Shown in pieces: positions 1 through 13,000 of a stretch of 64,000 nucleotides of DNA (position 1 is the stretch's first letter; each line of letters opens with the position of its first letter). The notes under the pieces were generated by a model. It searched no databases. It was given only the letters and a program-made list of their open reading frames with translations, and was not told the DNA's origin. The DNA lies in the NCBI GenBank assembly GCA_964017235.1, contig OZ024927.1, positions 28,725,160 through 28,789,159 of the forward strand, in the 5' to 3' direction. The position numbers and the translations under genes are program-made. Source of the DNA: Sabellastarte sp. h YS-2021. Lineage: Eukaryota > Annelida > Polychaeta > Sabellida > Sabellidae.

Positions 1-871
1 AATGAGGTGTACAACCTTCCCCTTCTAAAGCTATGCCTGTCCTAATTTCCTCATTTTGTTTACAAGGGCAGCACTGCCCTTATGAATATTACTGTTCCGG
101 CCTTCCCCTTTTCAAAAAAAATCTCATCAACAGCATCCATGCTTGAGGAAGGGATCCAACCTTAATCCGTTACTATGGGAACTGTTAAATTTAAGTTGGA
201 GCAATACTTGTAAATAGTGTAAAAATTAAAATCTAATATTATTATTGTTAAACATATTATATTGTTATTGTATAACTTATCTTATTGTTGTAACTTATCT
301 TATTGTTGATTTGATGTTGTTTAAAAGAAACAAAAAAAACACAAAAAAAATATATCTATATTTTGGAACTCTGGCTCAACTTAACAACTAAGCTGCTGCC
401 CTAAATTGAAAGCAAATTGAATTTTTGTCATCCTTGTCCCAAATTGGGACGTGTTTCGGCCTTCACCAGATGACGAAAGCAAAACTCCAATTTTCAGATC
501 TTTGTCTATTTAAAGGAAGCAAAAAGCAGCAGTGAGTGGAGTTGGAGAATTTGGGCTAAAGTTGTTTGAAAATAATAAGGAAAAATTTTGTACATCTCTA
601 CTTTTGTGTTCTGAAGTTTTGGAAAGTTGATCTTAGTTGTTTTGAAGATAAAAAGAAAGTTTGTTTGCAACTGTAATTGTTAAACATTTTATACTCTAAA
701 ACTTTGGGAAAAAAAGACAACAAAATAAAGCTATTCAATTTTGGAAAGACTGCTGTTTATTATTATTTACTTAGTACCAAACCGGTACCTCTACCCACCT
801 AAGGGAAACTTTGGTACACTCATGTATCAATCATACAAGGCAACATTTGTCAATGTCAGTGTACTTTACAG
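1..871. other. SLC6 intron (left part), no exon recognised
   Basis: AT-rich DNA upstream of the first visible exon. I found no segment matching the SLC6 exon expected before 872 (TM3 and most of EL2). The only structured item is a short hammerhead-like motif on the minus strand near 430-482. Confidence 0.6.
430..482 (-). other. Hammerhead-like core motif (GGTGAAGGCCGAAAC)
   Basis: The minus strand reads CATCTGGTGAAGGCCGAAAC, then a GTCCC/GGGAC hairpin, then GATGAC, which pairs with the upstream TCATC. Hammerhead ribozymes have CTGATGA and GAAA around a stem. Here CTGATGA is altered to CTGGTGA and no clear cleavage triplet is seen, so activity is doubtful. The motif may belong to a dispersed repeat. 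Confidence 0.25.
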
Positions 872-1004
872 GAATCGTGTGCTGGCTATATCAGATGGCA
901 TTGAAGATATGGGACCAGTCAAATGGGACTTATGTCTGTGCTTACTTCTCTCATGGATTATAGTCTTCTTCTGCATTAGTAAAGGTGTAAAAACATCAGG
1001 AAAG
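872..1004 (+). CDS. SLC6 exon: end of EL2, TM4, start of IL2
   Basis: The acceptor AG is at 870-871 and the donor GTAGGT at 1005. The exon opens with the last base of a split codon and then encodes 44 residues. [13 protein letters not shown] is the standard end of extracellular loop 2, [17 protein letters not shown] is TM4, and KGVKTSGK is the short loop before TM5. The longer open frame starting at 741 is intron read-through and not coding. Confidence 0.92.
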
Positions 1005-4000
1005 GTAGGTCGGGTGCCATATTCATAAATAAAATGAGAGAAAGTTGATCCAAAAAGAGTTCTTGTTTTTAGTCATTTTATCATTTCTTTGTAATATTTA
1101 ATATCCTTATAGAAATCCTCCTGGTAAATCAGTGTAGCATTTTCCTATGTATATCTTGTCAAATCTGTAAATACACTGATTTTTTTAGAAATACCTAAAA
1201 CTTCACCTTGAGACTATGCTTTTCTAAGATAGCTGATAATTTGTAAATACTAGACTATTTAGATAAAAAAACATGCTCCCTTTCCTTGCTAGATAAGTTA
1301 ACTGCAAAATTTCTCTTTTTAAACCTCTCTCATAATTCCTCAATAATATTTCCATAAGAATAAGAATCAGTCTATACCCTGATGGTTAAAATGTTAGCCA
1401 TGTTTTTTCATGCCATGACACATGCAATTTCCTGTATTATTAATATGTGAGTAGCATATGATTAAGGGTGTTAAGAATTCTCTTATAATATTGCAGGTGG
1501 TGTATTTTACTGCCACTGCACCCTATGCTCTGCTATTAGTACTTCTCATACGGGGATGCATGCTCCCTGGAGCTAAAGATGGAATTATATTCTATCTTGT
1601 ACCAGACTTTAAGAAACTAGCAACCATGCAGGTAAGAAAGTATACATGTAGGGTTTCTTTTCTGTATTGGTGAAATACGTACCTAAATTTTCAAATTAGT
1701 ATATTTTATTATCCTTTAGTCTGGGTGATTTTGGGGTTTGGGTAGCTTTTGTAATGTAAACATGTGGGTTCATAGACAAAACATATCAAAAGAAGTAGCT
1801 TTCTTCGTATTATTGATTAGAATCAGTAATTTCAACTTCACTCCCTTATACAGCTCCAAATTGACCTTCAAGTTTGGCTTCAAGGTCAGTGGCTGTCCTA
1901 ATCTCACAGTCACTGCAAATTGACCTCGGTGTGACCTTCGAGGTCATACTTTGACCTCAAGGGGTCATAACAGCCGGGATTAGGAAATGGGGTGGTGACC
2001 TTTGGGGTTGGGCAGGGGTGACCTTGGAAAGGTCAGAGTATAATGGCAATATCTATTCTAGTCTTTATTTTACATGTATTTTAATGAAACGGTAATCATA
2101 GTGCCATTTATTTTGTGGTGTTTATTTTATGAATTGAAATGTACATATATATTAGTTGTTAGATTATGTAATATTTTGTTTAATGAAAAATATATACATA
2201 TATAATAAAATTTTTAATCCTCTGGTGTTGATTGTTGGAGTTGGGGACTGTCATTAGTGGTGTCCAGGCAGCACGCTTGTCAGTCCCTCCCCCTGGGGGG
2301 GTTGTATGGTCTGGTCGGACCTTAAGGTGTGCAGGTCTACTGTTATAGAGGTCAATGTTGTTTTTATATATTACTGTTCTTAAACCCCTTTGGGGACCTT
2401 GCTGAATTACTGGGTTATTGTTAACTTGCCTGTGATTGTTGACCTAGAGTGAAGCCATAATTTGGGGTTTGTCCTTGCATTATAAACTTGAAAGTCAAAC
2501 TGGGTGGACATGAAAACAAAAAATTTTGGACATGAAAACAAGAAATTTTATTTTGTGTGCTTCTTCTTGGAGGAGAAATTTACTTGGAGATTTTATGTTG
2601 TGACTTTTAACATTTTAATTTGTAACGTGTGATGTGCTTTGATGGACTAGAACTCATGAATTAGTGTATTTATTCACGTCAAGTGTACTGTGCATATTGG
2701 TGAAGTGTCAAGAACTAGGACTGTTTGTGTGTTGTTCACTGAACTATATCAACGCAGTGCTGATGATTGCTGAGAGTATTGTCATCTAGACGACCTCAGG
2801 CTTGCCTTGGCTAACCACAAAGGGACGGTCTAACCTATTTATTTCACCCTTGCTTTTACTGGAATTAGCCAAGCCAGATCTGATTTCGTCGTTGACAGCA
2901 CCCTCAGGGAGTTGCTTCTTTGTGTTGTAGTGGCAAAAACTTATATATAACTGAAATATTGTGATAGTGTGAACGTTATTGTGATGGGGAAAGGAAAAAC
3001 TTGGTGTAGACTTTGTGAGAAAAGACATTTTCCCCCGACAGGGAAGAGATGCCCTTTACAGCTGAATACAGAAGATGGAGGAAGTTCTGTGCAGAAGCTT
3101 GGTAAGAAAAAAGACTCTCAGTTGAATCCTGTAACCAAGAGCCTGGCCGGGTCCGGGCGAAGCACCTCCACAAGCACTCCTAAGCGGGACTTATCTGTTA
3201 AGAGGGGTTTATCCCCCGGTCACACTGACCAGAGTGCCTCTGATAGTGCTGATTCAACTGCAGAGGACGGTGCCCACAGTGGGATTCAAGAGAAGATCTT
3301 GGCTGAGCTGCAGAGGATGGGGAGCAGACTTGATCGTGTGGAAGACCAGATGGCAGGGACAGTAGCTGGATAGTCTAGTGTCAGGGACAAGAAGTTAAGT
3401 ACTGTTAACAAGTGTAAAAGTAATAAAAAAGTAAAAGGTCATACTGACGTGTTTGATACGTCAGATTCTTCTGATGATGAGTCAGATTTTCCTCCCCTGT
3501 CAGTTATCAGATCCTCAAAGGCCCTTCAGAAGAGAATTGATACGTCGATAGCGGACCTAGAGAAAGACCAAAAAGCTCAAGGTAATAGCAGTAGTGAAAA
3601 AATTAAATCAAAAAGGGGCGGAGTCGAGGTTATGGTTAACAAACGTGTTGCTTGGCCTCATGAGCATATTTTGGGGGGGGGGGGGGGGGGCAAGTCGCCA
3701 AAGGTTGACATATGATCAACTCACCCTTTCTCAATTTGTGCAAGGTTTTGTAAAGAATATCTTGGACGAGAAAGACAAAAAATGTAAAGAAAAAATGTTA
3801 TGTTATCTTGGGGATCTAATGGAAGATACAACCGATTTCAGTTGGGGTAGTGCGAAATCTGCACATGCGGTATTAATGTGCGAGATGGAGAGGGGGTCGG
3901 TTAACTGGTTTGATTCGGACAGAATTGACAGAATTCATAGGGCTCATGCCCAACGCCACACTGTAAGTACAAAACAAAGCTGGTCAAAAAATTTCGGTGG

Positions 4001-7000
4001 GGGTGGGCGTCCCTGGTTCTGTAAGGCCTTTCAGACAGGCCTCTGTCAGTCTAACAAAGACCATGAAGTCAACGGCCGTCTGCATAAGCATATTTGTGCT
4101 TTCTGTTTGTCTCAAAACCGTTTCTTGCCTCACCCTGAGAAAGATTGTCATTTTGCAAAGAAAAATAGTGCTACAAAAAACGAGGGAGGGGCTGCTCAAC
4201 ACTGAGGTTGGGCAGCAAGTCTGAACATTGGGATAGTAACATTGTAAATGGAAGTAACATGGTCAGTAGGAGTAACATTTTCAATGGCAATGTTAGTTTG
4301 CTGGAAAGACATGAACATTCCAACAAACAGGTGGTTTGTACCAGAGTTTTTTATAGTTCACTTGTTAATAAGAGGAATGTCAGTAGTTTACTGGCCAGAG
4401 GTAACAAAGGTCGAACTATGGTCAAAGGTCATGTTAAGAGTAATCTTAAACCACAACACATGGAAGCTGTGAGATCTAGGGTAATCAACAGTCGTGTCAA
4501 ACCTCAGGTGAGTCATACTTGTGTCAATACTAAGAACTACATGACCCAAGATGACATTGTCCCTCAGGTGGGGGCCCACGATGTGGGGGGGTCGCAACAA
4601 GAGGTCACACTGGACAGTGACACAGGTATGATTAGTATGATTAGTGAGTCACATATTGTGGAGAGCACAGGTCCTAGTGGTCATGCTGTCAGTAGTGTCA
4701 GACATATGTCGCCAAGAAATAGTATAGTTGCTGGTCCTCAGAACTTGGCTTTGCTTTATGATGTGAGTGTCGATTGGGATGAAAAATATTTAAATACTGT
4801 TCTTCCAAAAAGTGTGGCTGATATCCACAAGAATAGAAGTCCTTGTAAAGTATTTCAAGAATGGAGAAATCAAAGCAACTTTGACTTTGGCTTTATTCCC
4901 CTATCCCACTTCATCATGCCCAAAAATTGTGAGTATGTGGCCCCTGCAGTTACTTGTCCATTTGAATTATATCACAAGGTCAAGAGTAGTGGTCACTTGA
5001 ATTACATGGCTTGCAGAATTCCAGTAAAATCTCAACTTAATGTTAGGGCTTGGGAAGAAAGGACGGAGGGGTATGGGATACACAACTCACCCACCTCATA
5101 AAGTTTGGCTTTCCACTTGATTTTAATAGGAGTTGTCCTCTATACTCTGACCACAAAAATCATTCCTCTGCCCTTCAGCACATGTCTGATGTTGATGCAT
5201 ATCTCAAGGAAGAGACCCATCATGGGGCCATTTTGGGCCCGTTTGACAAAAATCCCATAGTGGGAACTCATGTTTCACCTTTCCTTACAAGAGATAAGAG
5301 TAATTCAAAAAACAGGCGTGTGATCATTGACCTTTCATGGCCAAAACATAGCTCTGTAAATGCAGGCATAGATAAGAATTCTTATCTCGGTACCGACTTT
5401 GCTCTCACATTTCCCTCTGTAGATCATATCACAACTGAAATAAAACGTCTGGGCACTGCTGCTCACATCTATAAGGTAGATGTCAGTCGTGCTTTCAGAC
5501 ATATCAAGCTTGACCCTTCTGATATGGATCTGTTAGGTTTGGAGTGGCGTGACGTCACGTACGTTGACACTTGTTTGCCGTTCGGCACGCGTCACAGGAC
5601 GCAAATCTTTCAACGCGTCAGCGACGCCGTACGTTTCGGTATGCGTCGATGCGGCTATGACGTCATCAACTACGTGGACGATTTCATTGGTCTGGGCGTC
5701 CCGAGCGTCGCGCGTGCGTCGTTCGACGCGTTACGCGTTCTTTTGCGTCAGTTAGGCCTTGACCTGAGCCAGAAGAAGTTGATAGCCCCTAGCACCAAGG
5801 CAGTGTGCCTGGGTGTGGAGATTGATACTGTGAATCGCACTATCTCTATACCTCAAGAAAAATTGACAAAAATTCATGACATGGTTAATGAATGGACCTC
5901 TAAGCATTTTTGCTCTATGCGTCAACTTCAATCTTTGCTAGGTCACTTGATGTACATTCAAAAGTGTATCAAACCATCTCGCTTCTTTGTCAATAGAATG
6001 TTGGACCTGTTGTGTCGTAATTATGACGCCTCTTCTATTACTCTTGATCATGACTTTAAGAGAGACCTCAGGTGGTTCCAGTCCTTTCTCAGTCAGTACA
6101 ATGGCACGTCATTTTTTGACCACAAGCCAATTCACCATGTTGTTGAACTTGACGCTTGTCTGGTGGGTTTGGGGGGCAGGTGTGGTCACCTTGTGTATCA
6201 CCTTCCTATTGTGAAACATTATGCCAACCTTACCACAGTACATTTGGAAATGGTCAACATTTTGGTGGCACTTCGTGTTTTTGCTCATCTGTGGTCAAAA
6301 CAGCGAATTTTGGTCAAGTGTGATAACCAAGCAGTGGTTCATGTGTTAACCACTGGTCATACTAAGGACGCTTTCTTAGCAGCCTGTGCAAGGAATATAT
6401 GGCTAGTGTCTGCTCAGAGTGATGTGGAGTTGTCATATAGGCATGTAATGGGCAGAGATAATGGGGTGGCAGATTTACTGTCAAGGTGGCAAAACACAAC
6501 AACACAACATGTAGAGCTACAGAGTAAGATAGGGAGTCATTTATGGCTCAATGTTAGCTCAAAATTATTAGAAATTAACAATGAAATTTAAATTGCTGAT
6601 GTTAACAGATTCTACCTTTGTTGCAGGTCAGAGGCGGCTGCTCCACCTGGTGGATGGAGCGTCACAGAGAGTCAAGGCTGCCTTCCGCCCTAAAACTAGG
6701 AGATGCTACCAGCTGTTATTTCGAAATTTTGTGGGTTTCTGCTGTTTAGCTGATATTTTGATACAGGACGTTAGCTTGCATTCTGTAATGGCTTATCTTG
6801 AGTACTTAGCTCTAAACAAAGTGTCGGTACACATGGTTGCTAACAATGTTGCTGCTATTAAAGCTAATTTTGTAATGTATGGCATTGATCATTCTGTGAT
6901 GGAACATCCTAGAGTTAAATATTTTCTGAAATCAATGAGAATTAACAGACCATTGTCTGTCCCTGTTCGAAATGTCATGTCCCTTCAAAATTTGGTGGAC

Positions 7001-10000
7001 ATTGTCCACTTGTGTGACAACATTCTTTTTGGTTCTGTCTTTAAAGCGGTATTTCTCATTGCCTTTTTTGGATTTTTGCGGATTTCCAACATCGCCCCCC
7101 CCATTCCATTGCTTCCTTTGACCCTACCAGACATTTAACTCCATCTGATGTAAAAATTTCCAAAAATTTCATGACTCTGGCCATTAAGTGGTCCAAAACT
7201 AATCAAAATAGGGACAAAATTCATTATATTACTTTGCCCATACTTAGGTCCCATCCTCTTTGCCCTGTGTCTGCATTGAAAAATGCTTTAAGTTTGTACT
7301 CCCCTTCCCCACTTGATCCACTATTTCAAATCAAGACTGTCTCAGGTTGGACAGTCTTGACTGACTCTCGCATCAGAAAAGTCCTATCCAGATTGAATAA
7401 AAAAATGGGTTTATGTGCTAATTATTTCACTTTTCACTCCTTCCGGCGTTCAGGAGCTACTTTGGCTTTTGATGCCCATGTGCCTTTGCAAAGTATCAAG
7501 TCACATGGCTCCTGGATGTCGGACTGTGTATGGACATACATACAGCAAAACAAAAGTTCTACTAGAGATATTGCTCTATCACTTGCTCGTGTTATCAATA
7601 ATGCTTAATTCTACTCCTATTGGGCCTTTGAGGGTTTTTATGAAAGTTGGTTGCTTCAATTGTAACATCATGTTTACCTTATGGTCGTCCGGCTGCGCTG
7701 CAGCCGTGGGGGGTTCCAGTAACAGCTCCTTATACCCTCTGGTCTTGGGTTTGAATCTTTACTGACAGGGGTAGTCTTATATGATTCAATTTAGTAACTG
7801 CACTTGTGGTGCTTTAGTATTTCATATTGGGGCATGGGGGAGACATGTACTCCTGCCTCGGTTAGTAAATTTTCAAGTAATTGGTAATTTCATGCCTGGC
7901 ATGAGTACTATGAGTAAAGGTTTATCTTCATGTTCAGCATGAGTAGTATTGTTACTTGTGCTGTGTTAGTAATATGTTTTAATCAAGTTCAGCATTAGCA
8001 TGGATTGTGTGGTTCACCATGCTGTGTTGGTAATGTTTCAGTATTGGTAATTGGACTCAATTGAGAGTCTGAAGTCTTGAGATGGTTCTGAGTAGTTTTA
8101 GTCACTTGTGTAATCGATTGAGTCTGTAATATACTAAATAGTATAGTTTAATATATCTTAGTATTTTACTGTACCTGTATATCTTATACTATTGTTGTAT
8201 TATAATAAACTATATCCTGCACTCTTGTTGTTTGTACCCCGGGGGGGGGGGGGGGGACTGTGCAATGTATAACACTCAGAATGCAATCCCATTTCATACC
8301 CAAGGTATTACAATATAAGCCTAATATCCCAGACAAAACTGTGAATGTTGGCCTTGCAGTTATTGATTTTGAGCAAATCTATCACTAGACAATGCATTAT
8401 GATCACCTTCAAAGTTCATGGGGAAACCGTACCTCAAGAATAGAGGCAATTGCCAGCCCCAGTAATCTTTTAACAAAAGGCCAAGCAAATCTAGATTTAG
8501 ATCAAAGTTCACCTGGATCCTCACCCCCAGAAAATTGGGTATACCATATTTTTACCAAATAGTGAAGCTGAACAGAGTCCATAGAAAGTTATTTATCTCT
8601 AACACACCTATTCATATTTGGACAGGGGAATAAATCCACCAATGTATTTCTGTTGTTTCAACATAAGAGCCAGATCAACTTCAGTTCATTTTTTGACACT
8701 TCTAAGTTAGTATGAGCACATATATGTAAAGCAATATCATCTAAAATTACAGTATTACAACAGTTACTGTTCATTGACCAACTATTGACTGTAATTTCAT
8801 TATCACACATTATCACACAAAGAAGCATACCAACGTCCCCATTTGACACAATATTATCAGAAGGCCCACTATCAAGTGAATTAGGCTCAGAATTCTCTGA
8901 ATGGTTGTCATAACTACTTGAATCATCCAAAACCAACTCAGTCATACCTGATAATACTTGAGGCATCACTGCTGATTTATTCCGGTTTTTTTTATTTCTT
9001 CTTGTTATTACATTGAAACTCACCATGATTGTAGTAACTACCAAAGGAATAGAGACAGAATGCACAGGCATGCTTGTAAATCTGACCCCCTACTTCATGA
9101 TGCCCAGTTTCTGTACATTTATCAGTTTGGAAATCTTTGCAAGGGACTGTAGCCAATTTCTTATTTTTTGACTGATGTTTTCCCTGTTGGCCCAAAGACT
9201 GAGCCTGAGGTGCCAAAAGATAAGTTTTCTTATTTTTTTTTTGCATTTCTCAAGTCATGCCATGTCACAATACCAGAGCTGTCAAGCTGTACAAATCTCA
9301 AGAGACCTAAGACAAATTGTTCAAGGTTCAATTGTTTATATGTGAGCCTTGTTACCAAACGACCCAGAAAAGCACAGTCCTGTTGCCAGGTACATTCCAC
9401 TTTGTTTTCTTACTGTTATTATCACAACAATGCAACAACTCACCCTGAAGTTGAGGAATTAAACGATCTCTCAGTTGATGTAGCCTTTCCTGTATCAACT
9501 GCTGATTTACTGCTCTAGATTTCAAGGTAATCAAATTAGGCAGTCCTGCCGACTGTTGCTGGAATTTATCCCTCTGAGGTTGCTGAAGAACGAGCATAGC
9601 CACAGGAAGCTGTTGAAAAGGTTGCAATGAAACAACATATGAAGCAAGTGGAGCATAAGTAGGCACATGATAAGGTACGATCACCTGAGAAACTACGGGA
9701 GTAGCCGCCATAGTCACTGTCTCTGTCCATGCAAAGTTAACGTGCATACTCTAAGAAGGTGGCAGACCCTGGGTAGCAACCATAGACATTACCCCATTTC
9801 TTACCCCATCATTCTCCACTTATTGGGGGTGGTGGCAAAACCTGAACATTACTGTACACTTGTTGGGAAGGTGGGAAAATCTGATGATTACCAAGAGTAG
9901 AGGTACATACCACCCCTGAGGGAGCCCTGTGGATGCTTGATTCTTATTCATCACTGTCTTTTCCCCAACTGATAAGGCCAGGCCAGAGGTTGAGATGACA

Positions 10001-13000
10001 GGGTAGGAAACAACGGGTACCCCTACAGGAGACATATGCATCTCGGGGACAACTGTATTTGAAACTGTCCCTGCAGCAATGGAGATGGTAGAAGTTGGTC
10101 TCATCAGTGGGGCAGTGGTAACATTGGTAGCAGGAGCCATAGTCACAGCAGACGATACCTGCAGTCACGTTATTGCCCTGGAAGTAGCCATAGAAACAGT
10201 AGGTGCAGATGTAATAGTCACCGGAACAACACTTTCATTCAAACTAAGTTGTGATTTGGTCATATTAAGAAAGTTTTCCTGATTCTTTTTAGCTCACTTT
10301 CTCCTTCTAGGTGTAGAGGTCCTAGTATCAGATTGTGAATTATTTAATTCAGCCTCAAACTTGTTCAGTCTGTTAGCTAAGGCCCGCCGCTCAGCCAGCA
10401 CCAAGGCATTACCCGCTTGCTGTTAAGCATGTGATCCTTGAGCACTAGTACCAGGTTGAGAAATGTCTATTTCAGAACTGGACTTGTTGACAGAAACATT
10501 ATAGTTATTACCTGACATCTGACGAGTGGCTGCCATGGCTTGAAATACCTCACAACGCCTGCCAACAGGTCTTTGATGTTCAATATCACACTTCCTACAG
10601 TACACACCACGCTCCATATAAATCAACAGTGTCACACGCACTATTAAAATCCAAAATAAAATATATAGTCACGAGGTAAATTATGTGGGTTAAAATTCCT
10701 TTATAATTTGTCGAGCTATGTTCAAATATTTTCTACTAGTTCCCTCTTCAAAACCAAGCAAGAAAATGGCGGGAATACCAAACAATAGGCCCCATATCAC
10801 ATGACATGCCAAGCCACACAGATAGACAGAAAAGTTAGTCATACCTTCACTAAACACCTGAGATGGCATGCACATTGAAGGACAGAAAAGTTAAAGTCAT
10901 GCTTCCACCTGACCTAAATAGCATAAACATAATGTTTAACATTGGTTGTACTCAACATACCGGAAACTAAAGTAAGATCTTAGTGTCATTGTTCCAATCA
11001 AACTAAATTACATGTTATATTTATAAAATGTTATTGGGTTTAAACATGCAGCTAGTCAGTCAGAAGGTATTCCACTTTATTATCAGAAACGCTTGAGTAC
11101 CTGATTATCATAGGATTCTGACATTCTATTTCTCATTTTACTTCTTATTATAGGATTCTAAAAATCTTAACGAATTTAAAATTACAAATGGAAACTTGAA
11201 CAGTTGTGAATCACTTTTAAATATTGAATTAGTTTAGAGTGCATTAGGCATTAGGCTTGCCACGATATTTGATGCTAACTTCAATGCACTACGAGAGTAT
11301 TTGTAACAGCACATAATGTCAACCCATTCCATGGAACACTATGTGATGGTTTAAGTGCAATGATGTTGCAAAAGATCTGACATGCCACATGAAAATTTGA
11401 AACACCAATCTGAACCATGTAACTTTCAGTAGTCAGCTTCAAGATTGCATTGTAGGTGTGGGTAGATGCTGGTTCACAAGTTTTCATTTCCTATGTAATT
11501 GGTCTCGGTGGCCTGACAGCCCTTGGAAGCTACAATACCTGGAATCATAACTCATATAGGTACGTGCTAGAGCTTGTTCTAATCTACTCTAATCTGCTGC
11601 ATTACAAGTGAAACATCTTCCCGTACAGGGAACTCTGCACACTTAACTAACAAAAGAATAGACAAATGGTGGTTGTTAAGGGAATTATTGGCCTTTAATT
11701 CAGGCTTTTGGGTGTGAATAAGGAGAAGATAATGGGGTAGTTTAAGTTGAAGAGGTGGGTCATAAGATGTTCCATAAAGTACATTGCCTAGGAGCTGGTT
11801 TTAATATGAAGAGGAAGGCAGTTTCAAAAATTCTGTGCCTAATGACTAAAGGAAATAGAGAACTGTGTGTGGGGTTTATGGACTTTATAGTCAAAAGAGG
11901 GTCCATGCAGGAACTTAAGTTTTGAAAACCTGCATCTGGTCTAAGCAAGGTGTATGGTTATTGTTTTTACTTGTGGGACATGTTATAGAACTGAGTGTGT
12001 GATCAATGTGGTGTTGTGGGAAATCCAGGAGTTTGACTCCCACAAGTGACAATACTGAGGACCTGTCCCAATATGACCCTGGCTACTGAGCAGGACGTAA
12101 AACCCCAACTTTGACATTGGGAAAACCTTGAGGAACAAGTGACTACCCTGAATTTAGAAAATGTTGTAGTCTCCTGTGTGGGAGTGGCCTCTAGTTCTAG
12201 TTTCTCGTTTCACTCACAGTGACTACATGAACTACATGTTGTGATGACCTGGAGAAAAGTAAATACAACATTTTATTTAAGACAGTTTGATATCTTAACA
12301 TGTAAGAGTACTTTATGAATACCAAGTATTTTTAAATTTGGTCAACCTTAGCATGTTAAAGGTCTCAACTTTAGCTCCAGCATGTATATTTGCATTTTGG
12401 TAGAAATATGAGCTTAAAAAACTTACCACTTGCCACAGATTTCTTCTCATAATTGTAACCCTTGTGGGGTAAAATCTCAATCCTAGATCGCAAATTGCAT
12501 TCAAAAATATTAAGACATTTTAGAAAGAAAATGTGTTGGTATTGGATATGATGAAGAAAATCAGTGCATACTAGTTGGTCAGGATTCTGCACTGAAAAAA
12601 AGTACCAACTTGCCCACCATAGGTACTGGCTTTGATTCAAACCCGCAACCTCAGAGATGGGAGGCAGATTGTGTCCACTTTTATGTAAAACACAATTTCA
12701 GTGAGCAGATATTAATGATTATTTTCAAAAAGAAATAAAATAAAACAAGTTTTTATATCTTCTAATTCCTTTTTACACTTTTAAGAAGTCCATTGTATTA
12801 TTGCCAATTGCTATTACTCTTAGATGCATTACCATAGTGACACTCTTAACCTAACCTCTTTCCGTACTTAAGTTATATCTCTTATGAGCTTTGGATAATT
12901 CAGAGTAAACTGTACATGGAAGTACTCATACTATGAATTTCGAATTTGTTTTTTAGGGACTCCATAGTTTTTGCTTGCATAAACAGTGGGACAAGCGTGT

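Larger units (their letters stand above)
2240..8260 (+). mobile_element. YR retrotransposon (DIRS/Ngaro superfamily), nearly complete (element 1)
   Basis: The order is gag-like ORF, RT plus RNase H, then tyrosine recombinase, all on the plus strand, which defines a YR retroelement. No aspartic protease or DDE integrase is present, and no adenine-methyltransferase domain is seen between RNase H and YR, so it resembles Ngaro or a DIRS lineage lacking that domain. Lesions are few: a TAG in gag, an indel at an 18-G run, one frame change before the RT, and one at a C run in the YR gene. The ends are uncertain. ATAATAAA followed about 35-40 bases later by GGGGACTGT occurs near both 2205-2255 and 8205-8260, and may mark related terminal sequences; I could not prove split direct repeats by eye. 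It sits in the intron between the TM5 and TM6 exons. Confidence 0.88.
8270..10700 (-). mobile_element. Second YR retrotransposon remnant, opposite strand (element 2)
   Basis: Read on the minus strand, three pieces are collinear with element 1: a Cys motif ([16 protein letters not shown], near 10590), a zinc block (CKDFQTDKC...HACAFC, near 9060-9150), and the pre-RT segment (GGFIPLS, then GFPMNF, 8350-8645). RT catalytic motifs, RNase H and recombinase are absent, so the element is 3'-truncated where it meets element 1. Sequence divergence from element 1 is large, so this is another family of the same superfamily. Its 5' end is not defined. Confidence 0.7.

Noticed and set aside
741-871. Coding sequence joined upstream of the TM4 exon
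   Set aside because: The acceptor AG at 870-871 and loss of SLC6 similarity before it show that this is intron read-through.
2786-3173. Minus-strand frames opposite gag
   Set aside because: Shadows of the plus-strand gag reading, with no family similarity.
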